A stretch of DNA of 60,000 nucleotides from Adiantum capillus-veneris (GCA_014529385.2 CM043971.1:84921340-84981339); one strand, 5' to 3'. Counted from the first letter of the stretch, positions 44,526-55,480 are shown. Notes: generated from the letters alone by a model not told the origin. Translations and numbers: made by a program.

Positions 44526-45875
44526 TTAACACTAGAATGGTAATAGGACACTTTTATGTCCTTGGACACTTTTGTGTCCTGTTAAGTGACCATTTTGCTT
44601 GAATTATTTGAAGAGTATGAACATGAATTTCTAGGTGCTATATATCCACAAAGTTGCCTTATGAGCTGAAAAAAACTTAGCATTTTTTTTTTTGAGTATC
44701 GATCTCACCATTAACCTTACTCTTGCACAACATTTTTGAACCTAAACTGTGTGAAAAAACGGGTCCTGTTTTTGGCTTTTTTTTCAATTTTTGGCAACTA
44801 TACCACTCTAAACTTCATGTTTGTGAGGTTTAGATGGCTAGAGGTTAGGCCTTCATAGTTCTCAACATGTTTTGATGCTTTTAGGGAGAGCTAAGTGTTA
44901 AAATTGAAAGTTATGACCAATTTACAAGAATTGCATAATCCTGTTTTTTGGCCAAAATTAGTACTTTTATGATTTTTTTGGTGGCTTTCTTGATATTCAA
45001 ATTCAATTTTGATTGTGTAAGTGTAATGTATTACATAAAGCTAATCTTCCTTGAGTTTTGGGGGACCTAATATGCTATATAGCATAGTATATGATGATGG
45101 TTGAGTTTTTTGATTGCTGAAGAATACGATACATTTTAGAGTAGCAAGCATAACTTTCTAAATATTGCTAGTTTCTTAGGCCAATTGTGTGTATTTTGTA
45201 GGTAGTAACCATATCTAATCATAGACTACAAACTTGTCTAGATATTGAGTAGTTTCTATGGGTTTCTAGAGGTCATAATGCTAAACCCAGTTTTTTCATG
45301 TTTGCTGTATTTAGCACTTTATCATTGCCCCCAAGGTTCCAATTGTAAGAGATCCATTATCCTTTTGACATGCTCCATGGCTCCTTTTGAATCCAGAGGC
45401 CCAAAGGGAACTAAGAAAACATGTATATAGTATTTGTATTGAGTGTGACTATAGAAACTTTGATGATAGGTCCGTAGAATGGCAAAAATGCAACTTTTTT
45501 GTACCTATTTTTTTTGCCCAAAAAAAAATTAGTGAGGTAAAAGCAACCATATGTTTTGGTCACCAACCCATTGAAGTTAACGGGGCATTTTATCTCATGT
45601 CCTGCAAAAATCTCCACTCTTATTTATATGCAATCAACCGTAAGAAATTGCTGTTTTGGGCAAAATGCACTGGTCCATCAACTTTGGAGGCTTGTAGTGA
45701 CCAAAGGATGAGAAAAATTACAAGTTTCTCATTTTTTCCATATGTAGTAGTTATTGAACTATAAGCTCATGAAAGGATTTTTCAAAATGAGTGGATCTAC
45801 TATGGTTTTGGAATTTTTTCCCAAAACCCTGAAAGGACACTTTTATGTCCTGTTAGGTTACCATTCTAGTGTTAA
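44526..45875. mobile_element. Non-autonomous TTAA-flanked DNA transposon, piggyBac-like ends
   Basis: The element 44530-45871 (1,342 bp) begins CACTAGAATGGTAA and ends with its exact reverse complement. TTAA lies on both sides (44526-44529, 45872-45875). Units 1 and 2 show the empty site CGTTCTTAACAT with a single TTAA. TTAA duplications and a TTAACxCTAGAA start are hallmarks of the piggyBac superfamily. Near each end there is a palindromic GGACACTTTTATGTCC. Inside are only short frames (up to 125 codons at 45387-45764) without transposase similarity that I can see, so it depends on an enzyme made elsewhere. Confidence 0.72.
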
Positions 45876-46349
45876 ACATCTGCTACATCAAGATATTTGC
45901 ATGGGATTTTGGTTGATAAAAGTAGTTGATATCCACTATTGGATTACAGTCGAGGGGTTTCTGTCTACTGATTTTCTGGAATGAGACTGCGTGCAACACA
46001 TGCATCTCTCTACTATGTATTTTTTAGGCCCTTTTTAAGCCGCTGCAGGTCTTTTTGACTACTGTCTAAACTGGTTTTCGGCTTTAAACTGGTTTGCTCC
46101 ATTAAAAAGAAGTTATTCTTTGCCTTTGTAGCATTCAAATCGTTGGGTACCTTGTGTTACTATGCGGGAAAAGATTGACATCAGGCACATTTGACAACAT
46201 GACTGGGCATAACCCTCTGTTTTTTTAGAGGGGATGCTAATGGTTGGTGTAATAAGATCACTGTTCTGCTCTTTCTTAAGGTAAGTATATGGCAGTTACT
46301 TTGGGCTTGGCATATGGAAAGAAACAAAACTATGGCTCTTTATATGATG

Positions 46350-46566
46350 TGTTGGGATTAAAGCCCAAGTGGCCTCTTATGCGGATATGGCCGGCCGCCC
46401 GCCTAACTCACTTACCTCTAACTCTTTGTATATACTAACATATACTTTGTGAATACTAAGGAATTGGGAGATAACCCTTCTAACAGTTCTCTGCGTAGTG
46501 TACTGTGTAAGCTCACTGTGTGTGTGTGTGTGTGAGAGTCGACCCACGCTCCGCTCCGCGACTTCA
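46350..46566 (+). repeat. Copia 5' LTR (217 bp)
   Basis: Short LTR typical of this copia group. The TG and CA ends are intact. The shorter (GT)n run near 46518-46534 accounts for the 12-bp length difference from the 3' LTR. Confidence 0.93.
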
Positions 46567-46568
46567 AT

Positions 46569-46580
46569 TGGTATCAGAGC
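46569..46580 (+). promoter_or_regulatory. Copia primer-binding site
   Basis: TGGTATCAGAGC, complementary to the 3' end of plant initiator tRNA-Met, two bases after the LTR. Confidence 0.93.
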
Positions 46581-47623
46581 CTTGGTTCAGTGCGGATTTG
46601 CGCAATCGCGCGCGCGCGCACTTTTCCGGCAGATTCTGGATCCGGAGTTCGAAAATTCACACTCGGCGTTCCGAGAGCGTTTCCACTAGGCGACCTGGGG
46701 TTTTACCCCCCTTTTGAAGCCGTTTATGCCCTTAGAATTTCGTTCTGAGCACTACAGCAGAAGATAGATTTCAGCCGCAAAGAAATCCGTCTTGTGTAGA
46801 TTGACAAGCAGGAGGTGGTCGACATCAATATCGACATCGACATACATCACTTATTCGTCTTCAGAGCATCATCTATAGACCAGGTACACATATATATCAT
46901 CAGATATATATATTGCAGTCTGCATTGCTACTTCTTGTGCTTGCCAGGTTCCAGGGGAGGTGTGGCCATACGACGGCTTGACACCATTGGCATGTATTGC
47001 AGATTGATGTACTGTGATTGTGGGTCTACTAGTTGTGAGTCACGCTAGCAGACAGACCGCCGCAGCGGTCATAGGACAGTGATTGGTCTATTATAGGATG
47101 TATGCTAGTTCTGGGCAGTTTGCTGAGCCATCTGAGAGGGTCGTGTGTGAGGTTTTTTGAAGCCAAGCACTGGGGGCTGGGTTACCCAGTGTGAGGTGGA
47201 TTAGGTTGCTGGAGTGCCCCTCTACACGCATCTTCTTCGGCGACTTTTATCCCTTAGGATGTATGACTTTGTGTAGACACTGGATTGCATCTTATGCGTC
47301 AGGCTGTTGAGGCATTGATCAGGGTTCAGTCTTGAGACAGATACAGGTTCTGTCATCGCCCAGAGAGGAGACAGTGTATGCTTACAGGACAGCATATTAC
47401 AGGGATTTTTTAGATTTGTCATTGGTCAGCTATTTATGATTGTTTCTTGAGCTATCTTTTGGTTCCCAGAGCTCAGTTTACAGGGGAGACTCTGTCAAAA
47501 ATTTTCAAAATACTGATAGTTCCTGAGGAGAGGTGTTCAGCTTGTTGATTACAGCTTGTTTACTGTGTACAGAGGCCAGTTTACAGGGGAAACTTTGCCG
47601 GATTTTTCTCAGGAGTAAACAGT
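46581..47623 (+). other. Copia leader
   Basis: A 1.04-kb untranslated stretch with CpG-rich text near 46600-46680 and no credible frame. It ends at the ATG of gag-pol (47624). Confidence 0.7.
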
Positions 47624-49240
47624 TTGGCAGATATGGCATCTTCTCAAAGTGAGACTCTTTACAACATAAAGAAGCTGGATGGCACAAACTTTCCATTTTG
47701 GAAGAAGCAGATTTGGCAGGTTTTGGTGCAGAAAAAACAAGTGAAGCCACTGAAGCTCAAAGGGGAGAGACCAGAATTTATGGCTGAAGATGAGTGGGAA
47801 GAGCTTGACGAGTTAGCTTGTTCCACAATCATGCTGACACTGGCAGAAAATGTTTACTTCAATGTAGCAGAAGAGACTACAGCGTATGGCGTATGGCAAA
47901 AGCTATGTGATATGTACGAGAAACAAAGTGCTGCTTCTCAGATTTACTGGCTCAAGAAATTGGTGGATTTGAAGATGAAGGAAGGGACAGCCATGTCAAA
48001 TCATCTGAATGAATTTCACTCAATTTTCAGCCAGTTAACAGCACAGGAGATAGTCTTTCCAGATTCAGTGAAGGCTATGTTTCTCTTAATCACTTTGCCA
48101 GACAGTTGGGATACTTTTCGTACAGCGTTAAGTAATTCTGTCGCGCCAGAAGGTCTTACAAGTGCCAATGTAGAAGGCAGCTTGCTCACAGAGGAAGTGA
48201 ACAGGAAGAACATTGACAAAGGCAAAGGCAATAGTGCTTTGGTCGTTCGAGGGAGACAACAGTTTAAAGAGAAGAAGGGTAAGAAGGCACAAAACCGAAG
48301 TAAGTCTCGTGATTTGAAGTCAAAGGATGACATAGAATGCTACCATTGTGGCAAGAAGGGTCACATGAAGCGAGACTGTACGAAGTGGAAACAAGAAAAA
48401 GGCAAAATAAAGAGTTCTGAGCAAGATGAAAAGAAGAGTTCAGTGAAGATTGAAGAGGTGAATGTCACAGGATCTGGTTCAGACAGTGATTCTGGTATAG
48501 CAGCTGGTGACATCTTCCTTACAAGCAATCTTGATTCTGTTTTCTTGACTGCAGAGGATGGACATGCTATGAGTGATTGGATTATCGACTCAGGAGCATC
48601 TTTACATGTTTCTCCGCACAAAGAGTGGTTTACATCATATGTGGCTACTAAAGATTATGTCAGACTTGGCAATGAGCAGGTTTGTGACATACTTGGAGTG
48701 GGAGATGTGCAATTGAAGTTTCAGAATGGCTCTTCTTTATGGCTTAAGAATGTCAGACATGTTCCAGCAATCCGAAAGAGCTTGATTAGTACAGGGAAGT
48801 TGGATGATGCGGCTTATGTGATAGTTTTTGGGAACAACGCTTGGAAGATCTCCAAAGGTTCAATGACTGTAGCACATGGCAGCAAGTCAGGAACTCTATA
48901 CACTTTACATGTTTCAGAGGTTAAAAACCATGTAATTAATGTGATTGAGCAGCCAAGTGTGTCACTGTGGCATCGTAGGTTGGGACATATGTCAAAAAGA
49001 GGAATGGAAATACTTTCTCATTATGGTTATTTGCCTGGCTTTTCATTTCAAGATTTTGAGTTTTGTGAGCATTGTGTTTATGGTAAGCAAACACAGGAAC
49101 CGCACAGATCAAAGAGGAATCGTAGGGACGAACGGTTAGCTCTTGTACACAGTGATCTATGCGGACCAATGCCTAGTTTGTCACTAGGGGGAGCAGCGTA
49201 CTTTTGTACATTCATAGATGACTATTCTCGCAAAGTATGA
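47624..49240 (+). CDS. Copia gag-protease-integrase (first part of gag-pol)
   Basis: The 538-codon frame starts MADMASSQSETLYNIKKLDG. Gag has the UBN2-type region (FPFWKKQIWQVLVQKK, AYGVWQKLCDMYEKQSAASQ) and a canonical knuckle CYHCGKKGHMKRDC. The protease has WIIDSGASLHVSPH (Asp-Ser-Gly at 48587-48595). The pre-integrase HHCC region reads LWHRRLGHMSKRGMEILSHY with CEHCVYGKQ. The integrase core starts with LVHSDLCGP (first Asp) and FCTFIDDYSRKV. TGA at 49238-49240 then interrupts the integrase where the family normally has Trp. The polyprotein would form particles and process itself. The start is the first ATG with family-like N-terminal text. Confidence 0.93.
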   Translation: MADMASSQSETLYNIKKLDGTNFPFWKKQIWQVLVQKKQVKPLKLKGERPEFMAEDEWEELDELACSTIMLTLAENVYFNVAEETTAYGVWQKLCDMYEKQSAASQIYWLKKLVDLKMKEGTAMSNHLNEFHSIFSQLTAQEIVFPDSVKAMFLLITLPDSWDTFRTALSNSVAPEGLTSANVEGSLLTEEVNRKNIDKGKGNSALVVRGRQQFKEKKGKKAQNRSKSRDLKSKDDIECYHCGKKGHMKRDCTKWKQEKGKIKSSEQDEKKSSVKIEEVNVTGSGSDSDSGIAAGDIFLTSNLDSVFLTAEDGHAMSDWIIDSGASLHVSPHKEWFTSYVATKDYVRLGNEQVCDILGVGDVQLKFQNGSSLWLKNVRHVPAIRKSLISTGKLDDAAYVIVFGNNAWKISKGSMTVAHGSKSGTLYTLHVSEVKNHVINVIEQPSVSLWHRRLGHMSKRGMEILSHYGYLPGFSFQDFEFCEHCVYGKQTQEPHRSKRNRRDERLALVHSDLCGPMPSLSLGGAAYFCTFIDDYSRKV

Positions 49241-49249
49241 GTTTACTTC

Positions 49250-50434
49250 TTGAAGCACAAGGATGAGGTGCTCAAGGTCTTTAAGACATTCTTGCAGCTG
49301 GTGGAGAATCAGAGTGGTCAGAAGCTGAAGTGCTTGAGAACTGACAATGGTGGAGAGTACGTTTCCAAAGCTTTTCAAGACTTTTGTGAAGCAAAAGGGA
49401 TTAAGCGGGAACTTACTGCACCATATAATCCTTCACAGAATGGGGTTGCAGAACGTATGAATAGGACCATACAAGAGAAGGTCAGAAGCATGTTGTCAAA
49501 TGCTGAGTTGCCTGATGGATTTTGGGCGGAAGCAGTGGCTACAGCAGTCCATTTGATCAACAGGTCTCCTAGTAGGGTTCTGGATAAGAGTGCAGTGGCC
49601 GAGATGCTATGGACAGGCAAGGCACCTTCGTATAAGCATCTCAGAGTCTTTGGTTGTGAAGCTTATAGCCATATTCCTAAGGAGTTCAGAAATAAGTTAG
49701 AACCAAAGAGCAAGAAGTGTATATTTCTTGGCTACGGAGAATCGGGCGAGATGGGTTACCGGCTTTGGGATCCTGAGTCCAGAAAGCTTATTCGTAGCAA
49801 TGATGTGCATTTCAATGAAGCCAAGTTTCACGCTAATCCAGAGAAGACAGAGGAGATCAGAAGAGTTGTCTTCAGGGAAGATGGACCTAGTGCTAGCACA
49901 TCAAGACAGCATGGTCAGGCTCAGGAACAGCCTATAGTGGCTAGAGAGGCAGAATCAGTTGTGGTGAGACGTTCTGAGCGTGTCTCCAAACCACCTGATC
50001 GTTATGTGCCATCTCTAAATTATGTCATGCTCACAGATTGCGGAGAACCATCTTGTTACAAGGAAGCATTACAAGTGGTTGACTCGAAAAAATGGCAGTT
50101 GGCCATGCAGTCAGAGATGACAGCTCTGCATAAAAACCAGACATGGAAGTTGGTTAAATTACCACAGGGCAAAAAGGCTCTACCTTGTAAATGGGTTTAC
50201 AGGTATAAGATCACCGCTCATGATAGTCAGCCAAAGTACAAAGCAAGGCTTGTTGCCAAGGGCTTTAAGCAAGAACAAGGCATTGACTTTGATGAAGTCT
50301 TCTCTCCAGTGGTCAAGATGACTACATTGAGATGCTTTCTTGCATTGGTTGCTATATTGGATTTGGTGTTGCACCAAATGGATGTCAAGACAGCGTTCTT
50401 GCATGGTGATTTAGATGTGGAAATTTACATGTAG
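49250..50434 (+). CDS. Copia integrase end and RT start
   Basis: Same frame as the preceding part, after the TGA. It has integrase LKCLRTDNGGEYVSKAF (second Asp) and NPSQNGVAERMNRTI (Glu), then HLRVFGCEAYSHIPKEFRNK, a variable linker, and the RT start WQLAMQSEMTALHKNQTWKL, LPCKWVYRYK, ARLVAKGFKQEQGIDFDEVF and MDVKTAFLHGDL. TAG at 50432-50434 interrupts it just before QPEGF, where related elements have Gln or Glu. Both stops are single transitions away from sense codons. Confidence 0.92.
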   Translation: MKHKDEVLKVFKTFLQLVENQSGQKLKCLRTDNGGEYVSKAFQDFCEAKGIKRELTAPYNPSQNGVAERMNRTIQEKVRSMLSNAELPDGFWAEAVATAVHLINRSPSRVLDKSAVAEMLWTGKAPSYKHLRVFGCEAYSHIPKEFRNKLEPKSKKCIFLGYGESGEMGYRLWDPESRKLIRSNDVHFNEAKFHANPEKTEEIRRVVFREDGPSASTSRQHGQAQEQPIVAREAESVVVRRSERVSKPPDRYVPSLNYVMLTDCGEPSCYKEALQVVDSKKWQLAMQSEMTALHKNQTWKLVKLPQGKKALPCKWVYRYKITAHDSQPKYKARLVAKGFKQEQGIDFDEVFSPVVKMTTLRCFLALVAILDLVLHQMDVKTAFLHGDLDVEIYM

Positions 50435-51596
50435 CAGCCAGAAGGGTTTGTTGAGAAAGGCATGGAACATTTGGTATGCCAGTTGTTAAAGAGTCTTTAT
50501 GGCTTAAAACAATCACCGAGGGCATGGTACCATAAGTTCCACCAGTTTATGCTTTCTCAAGGCTACAAACGTAGTGAGTTCGATCACTGTCTATATACAA
50601 AGAAGGCTAAGGATGGCAGTTGGCTGATCCTTATTTTGTATGTGGATGACATGTTGATTGCTGGCAAACACTTGGAAGAAATTTCAGCTTTGAAGTCAAA
50701 GATGGCAAAATCGTTTGACATGAAAGACATGGGTGAGGCAAGTCATATACTTGGTATGCGCATTGAGAGAGACAGATCAAAGAAGTTGATTTGGTTATCT
50801 CAAACAGAGTATATTGACAAGGTTTTGCAACGTTTCAATATGGAGAAGGGAAAGGCATTGAGTGTTCCATTGCCACCATATGTGAAACTTAGCAAACAAG
50901 ATTGCCTTGTGTCTGAGGAAGAAAAGGCTGAAATGTATAAGATTCCATATGCGTCTGCAGTGGGTAGTTTGATGTATGCAATGATTGCTACACGTCCGGA
51001 TATTGCATTTGCAGTGGGAGTGGTTAGCAGATATATGTCAAATCCCGGCAAGAAACATTGGGAGGCAGTGAAAGGTCATGAGATACTTAAAACATACAAA
51101 GAGTATGCGCATATGCTATGGTAGTCAGGATTTGAGTGTCAGAGGATACACTGACTCAGATTATGCAGGAGACTTGGATAAGAGGAGATCTACATCAGGC
51201 TATGTCTTTACATTGGCTGGAGGTGCCATATCATGGCGATCTCGATTACAAGATTGTGTTACGCAGTCTACTACAGAAGCTGAGTATGTTGCAGCAAATG
51301 AGGCATGCAAAGAAGCTATTTGGCTTGGTAGATTGGTTGCAGACTTGGGAATCAATGCAGATATGCCAGAGTTATATTGTGATAGTCAAAGTGCTATACA
51401 ATTGGCAAAGAATCCAGTGTTCCATTCGAAGACTAAGCATATTGATGTGAAGTATCACTTCATTAGGGAAGTACTTGAAGACAAGCAGATACAACTGCTG
51501 AAGATCCACACCAAGGACAATCCTGCTGATCTACTCACAAAGGGACTTCCAGGAGAGGGCTTTGTGCATTGTCGTGAGTTATTGGGCATTGGATAG
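50435..51596 (+). CDS. Copia RT core and RNase H
   Basis: In the same frame (50435-51075) are KSLYGLKQSPRAWYHKFHQF, the catalytic LILYVDDMLIAG (YVDD, 50639-50650), MGEASHILGMRIERDRSKKL and IPYASAVGSLMYAMIATRPD. A net 2-nt loss near 51070-51078 moves the reading to the 51078-51596 frame, which has RNase H: VRGYTDSDYAGDLDKRRSTS, TTEAEYVAANEACKEAIWLG, LYCDSQSAIQLAKNP, TKHIDVKYHFIREVL and ADLLTKGLP. It ends TAG at 51594. RT and RNase H make the cDNA. The frameshift uncouples them. Confidence 0.92.
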
Positions 51597-51669
51597 ATGG
51601 CAGCCATGTAAATCTTTGTACATTTATGTTCATAGATTTACAGTTACTTAAAGTGCCACATTGGACTTT

Positions 51670-51680
51670 AAGTGGGAGGT
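51670..51680 (+). promoter_or_regulatory. Copia polypurine tract
   Basis: AAGTGGGAGGT directly before the 3' LTR. Confidence 0.88.
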
Positions 51681-51845
51681 TGTTGGGATTAAAGCCCAAG
51701 TGGCCTCTTATGCGGATATGGCCGGCCGCCCGCCTAACTCACTTACCTCTAACTCTTTGTATATACTAACATATACTTTGTGAATACTAAGGAATTGGGA
51801 GATAACCCTTCTAACAGTTCTCTGCGTAGTGTACTGTGTAAGCTC

Positions 51846-51879
<34 letters not shown>

Positions 51880-51909
51880 AGTCGACCCACGCTCCGCTCC
51901 GCGACTTCA
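51681..51909 (+). repeat. Copia 3' LTR (229 bp)
   Basis: Matches the 5' LTR base for base as far as I can read, apart from a (GT)n run longer by about 12 bp. It is followed by TGATG. Confidence 0.93.
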
Positions 51910-52827
51910 TGATGTGCCTCGGTAAAAAGATGGATTCTTACTACTATTCTAGCCGCTAGTAGTATTCTTACTACTATTCTAGCCGCTAGTAGTATTGTAT
52001 TGCATGATATCTACCGATTTTTTGTTACTTGAAAAAACCTGTCGTATGGAGGTAATGCTAAAACTGTTGCATTTTTCGGACCTATGTACTGGGTTATGTT
52101 GCTTTCATGGGTCGGAATATGTTACATGACTTACTTTGAACGACCTGATCAGTATGGCATTTACATTCACTTTTTTTTTTTTTGGACAAGCTAGGCCTCT
52201 ACCTTTTGGCTAGCCATTAGTGGATGAATAATTTGATTAAAATTACAGTGGATTTCATTACAACATCAGTTCTATAATTAGAAGGAAATTTCTTTGCTTT
52301 AAATACCAATAGAACCTCACTATTATAACTTTAAAAAAAAAAACTCATGTTGGTTGGATTCTTGGGGGATTACACCACTCTTATTAGAAGGTGGAATTTG
52401 CCACTTAGATTGGAAGAAATAATTAAGACTATGAACATAAAAATTTTACTAATAACCTAGCTTGTTTAAAGTAAAAAATTCTTTAAGATGGACATGGATA
52501 ACAACTGGTATGGTCCATTGATACCTGTAAAACACATCCAAGGCTAACTGAATTGTTGTCTTGTTTGGATGGATGCAGGTAAGGACTCTATCTTATCTTG
52601 GAGGGTTTCTTTTCTTTGGCAAGCAACATTACTGTTATATCCACTGAAGAACGGGGAAGTTATTTTTACTACCAACCCCACTGAAAGAGGACCTCTTTCT
52701 TACAATCATTGTACTTAGATAATTCTGATACTGAGTTATTTTTGTACAAATCAGTGCATTGTTCCTTGGCCAGTTGTCTTTTGAATGTAAAAGTTCAATT
52801 ATGTCTTATTAAGTAAGATTTAAACAA

Positions 52828-52828
<1 letters not shown>

Positions 52829-52915
<87 letters not shown>

Positions 52916-52918
52916 ACA
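52829..52918. repeat. (CA)n microsatellite
   Basis: About 90 bp, nearly pure, at the same position of unit 3 as the tract 43038-43117 of unit 2. Confidence 0.95.
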
Positions 52919-53030
52919 AGAAGAAGAGAATTTTAACGTCATAGGAAACTATCCCAAGAGACCTAAAGATCTATCCAACAAGGAGAGATGAACTCAAGAC
53001 GTGTTATTCAAAAGGGAAATGGCGAGAGCC
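52919..53030 (-). mobile_element. Truncated SINE-like segment, copy 2
   Basis: Closely similar to 43118-43230: the same body and B-box region (here GAGTTCATCTC, one base off consensus). The A-box side is lost at about 53030. It marks the right limit of the shared repeat text. Confidence 0.5.
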
Positions 53031-53989
53031 ATGCATGCACCCCTGCTGTTCTTCTCCCTCCTCTCCTAATCTCTGACACCAATCTAAAACACCGAGTAAC
53101 TACACATGCAACTCTCCACCCAACCTCACCATATATAGGCTCTTAGCCTACTAAATATGGCACCCCTAGACTACATATGAGTTTTGGCCCTTGGCCTGAT
53201 GCCATGGTTAGGTATACCAATATCCCCTAATAAGGGTCGGGTACAACACCTCTTCCAAGCGATGTTGTTCAAGTGAAAAATAAGGAAAACAATAACAAAG
53301 CAGAAGACACAAATAAAAAATAGGTGCCACATCTTTCAATGCTATTACAATGATCGCTACACAACACGCTTTACACAAAGGACAAGGTAGCAAGATGAAA
53401 AAGGCAGGATATGTGAAACACCTATCCAAGGGGAATTTCAAGAGCTATTAAATAGATAACAAAAGAGCAAACAAAAAAAGAGTTATAGGCATGTCTTTCA
53501 CGTAACTCTAATAGTATGCATCTAGAGATGGCATAGTCTGCTCTAGCTTGTTGCCTTCTTCATTGTGGGCCTAGGGAGGATGTCCCTTTTGAACCCCCTT
53601 GGAGCATTTTAGTGCACTTATTATTGTTTGATAATAATCGATATCTTCTCTAAATAAGCGCATAGAGAAAATCAACACTTCTCTTTGCTCTAGATAACAA
53701 GCGTGATTTGGGTCTTGCCGATCCCCTCTTTAGGCATGAACCCCATGGGGTGATATATGAAGCTCAAGAAAGCGATGGGGGGTTGGGTTCTTAGCCCAAC
53801 ATGGTCATAGAGTTTGTCTTCACAACAAAGGGGGGGAAGAGAGCTAATGGGTCCTGTTCAAACACCCCTAGTCCAAGAAAAGATTTTAAACTCTAACTCC
53901 TTTGGCGTCCGTACAATGGCTGAGGAAATGCCACAAGGGATGATGAGGTTAAATCTGAATAAGGCCAAGGAAGAATATGTGATGTAGGT
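53031..53989. other. No recognisable gene
   Basis: AT-rich text with short frames only. It lies upstream of the LINE ORF1-like remnant and may be its decayed N-terminal part or untranslated region. Confidence 0.4.
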
Positions 53990-54809
53990 GGAGTTTATTC
54001 CTGAAGCAGCACTGCAAAGCTTAGAGGCATGTTGTGCTCACTCAGAGATGCTATACTTTATGGACCAACGTATGTCAATCTAAGGCTTATGGGCATGGGT
54101 GGCAGCAACAACAAATAGCAAAAATGTGGTATATTAGCTCACAGTAGTGAGCAAAGGATTCTATGTGGCAATGTGTGCCTCCAAGCAAACAGTCCAAGGT
54201 CTAGTTATGAGAGGAGGAACTTGGGGGGCTTCCCACTTTCCTTATAATATGCCATGGTCATCCGACTTCTGCCCGAACGAAGAGTAATGGACTTCTGCTT
54301 GGTGTGGGTTAAGCTCAAGGGCTTCCATCTTTGGCTCCATGACCATGTGGATTTTATAGCTGCTATGCTAGGTAGCGTGATGTTCATTCTGAAGCTCCAC
54401 AGCAGCTAAGGAGGGGCTTAGATTTAAAGGATACATATTATGGGATATGAGCTGGGCCATTCCAAAACATTTGGATATTAATCCGGTAGATTTGGCGCCT
54501 TTTGACAAGACTTGCCGTTTGCCAAATGACTGCTATGAATGTTGCAAAATTGGTCATTTTGCTAGGGACTTCCCAGAGATAGGTGTTGCCAGCAATACAG
54601 TGATCAGGTCAACTAGGAGGTGTGTCACCAGGGATTTCATGTCCCCCATAGATGATACTGAGCTTGAAGAAAAGACTAGTGACCACCAGGTAGTGTCCTG
54701 CAAAGAGATGGTAAAAGGAATGGACTGCTCGTTAGAAGAGATGCAAGAGAAACCAAATGTGGATCACATTATATCTAACCTCTATGTGAAACACGGGGTT
54801 CTTTGCTAA
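53990..54809 (+). pseudogene. LINE ORF1-like remnant (DUF4283 region plus zinc knuckle)
   Basis: Between 54140 and 54400, in two frames, the text TVVSKGFYVAMCASKQTVQG, MRGGTWG, MPWSSDFCPNEE and VWVKLKGFHLWLHDHVDFIA with AMLGSVMFILKL follows the plant DUF4283 pattern (…GFxxxxFxxxxDxxxVLxxGPWxxxxxxLxxxxWxPxFxP…VWVxLxxLPxxLW). The open frame 54447-54809 then has CYECCKIGHFARDF, a zinc knuckle whose last cysteine is phenylalanine. This arrangement is typical of plant L1-type LINE ORF1 and related zf-CCHC proteins, which bind RNA. Stops at several points and one frameshift make it a pseudogene. The LINE RT is not in the window. Confidence 0.65.
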
Positions 54810-54811
54810 GG

Positions 54812-55480
54812 CAATAGCACTCTGACTATCACAATGTAGCACTGTAGTCCGATAAATGCCAAGGTCTCCCAATAAACGAGCTAACCATACATCTTCTTTG
54901 CTAGCACCAAAAATTGTAACATACTTTGTCTCTGTGGTGGAGGATGAAGTTCAATCCTAGAGACATCATCCCCATGAGACAATTGCTCCAACAAATAGGA
55001 GTACATAACCAGACATGAATCTCTGACTATCCACACAACCCGCATAGTCTGCATTCGTATAACCCACTATGGATGCATCACTGTTCCAAAAGAATAAGCA
55101 GTTGCTTGTTGTATTCTTAAGGTATCACAAAATGTCCTTCATTGCTTTTCAATGATTTTTGTCAGGATTTTCCGTAAATTTGCTAACCACTCTCACTCCA
55201 AATGCAATGTCTAGTCTAGTGGCTATCATGGTGTACATAAGAGTGCCTACTGCTGAAGAATATGACACCTTGGCCATTTTCGCTTTCTCAGCATCAGATT
55301 TGGGAGCATCATTCTTGCTAATTTTTGCATATGCATGCATTGGGGTACTCAATGTATCCTTTCCCTCTGCATACTAAATATTGCAAGACCTCGTGGATAT
55401 ATGTCTCTTGACATAACTCCAATATTCCATGTCTTCTATGCATCTTGATACGCATACCAAGAAAGTAACATGAGAGGAGG
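54812..55480 (-). pseudogene. Copia RT end and RNase H remnant
   Basis: The minus-strand frame 55149-55352 reads KISKNDAPKSDAEKAKMAKV, SYSSAVGTLMYTMIATRLDI and VVSKFTENPDKNH, the end of a copia RT, as in the young copia at 50930-51060 but from a different element. The text at 54812-55148 continues into RNase H in broken frames. At 55318-55512 there is an upstream RT piece (LGMRIKMHRRHGI). It joins the G1 integrase remnant at about 55480. Dead fragment. Confidence 0.78.

Larger units (their letters stand above)
46350..51909 (+). mobile_element. Young Ty1/copia element (Tork/Tnt1-like) with TGATG duplication
   Basis: LTRs at 46350-46566 and 51681-51909 are the same except for the length of a (GT)n run. 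They start TGTTGGG and end CTTCA. TGATG flanks both ends (46345-46349, 51910-51914). Primer site, gag, protease, integrase, RT and RNase H follow in copia order. The identical LTRs point to a recent insertion. The coding frame nevertheless has two stops and a frameshift. Confidence 0.95.
43760..53030 (+). repeat. Direct repeat unit 3, diverged and twice interrupted
   Basis: It shares with units 1 and 2 the TATA box plus hairpin (43760-43796), an ATG followed by a similar nine-codon start (MELAAQTSQ versus MELTTQVTQ), the text at 43980-44530, the GGTAAGTATA-like site at 46279-46289 and the 3' part 52440-52830 with the AG|GT site at 52578. It is split by the TTAA element (44530-45871) and by the copia element (46350-51909). 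The stretch 51915-52440 has no gene but includes a 30-bp tandem duplication at 51934-51993. Confidence 0.75.

Noticed and set aside
44530-45871. CACTA (En/Spm) superfamily for the inverted-repeat element
   Set aside because: The ends do begin CACTA, but the target duplication is 4-bp TTAA and not 3 bp, and the empty site supports TTAA. piggyBac-like fits better.
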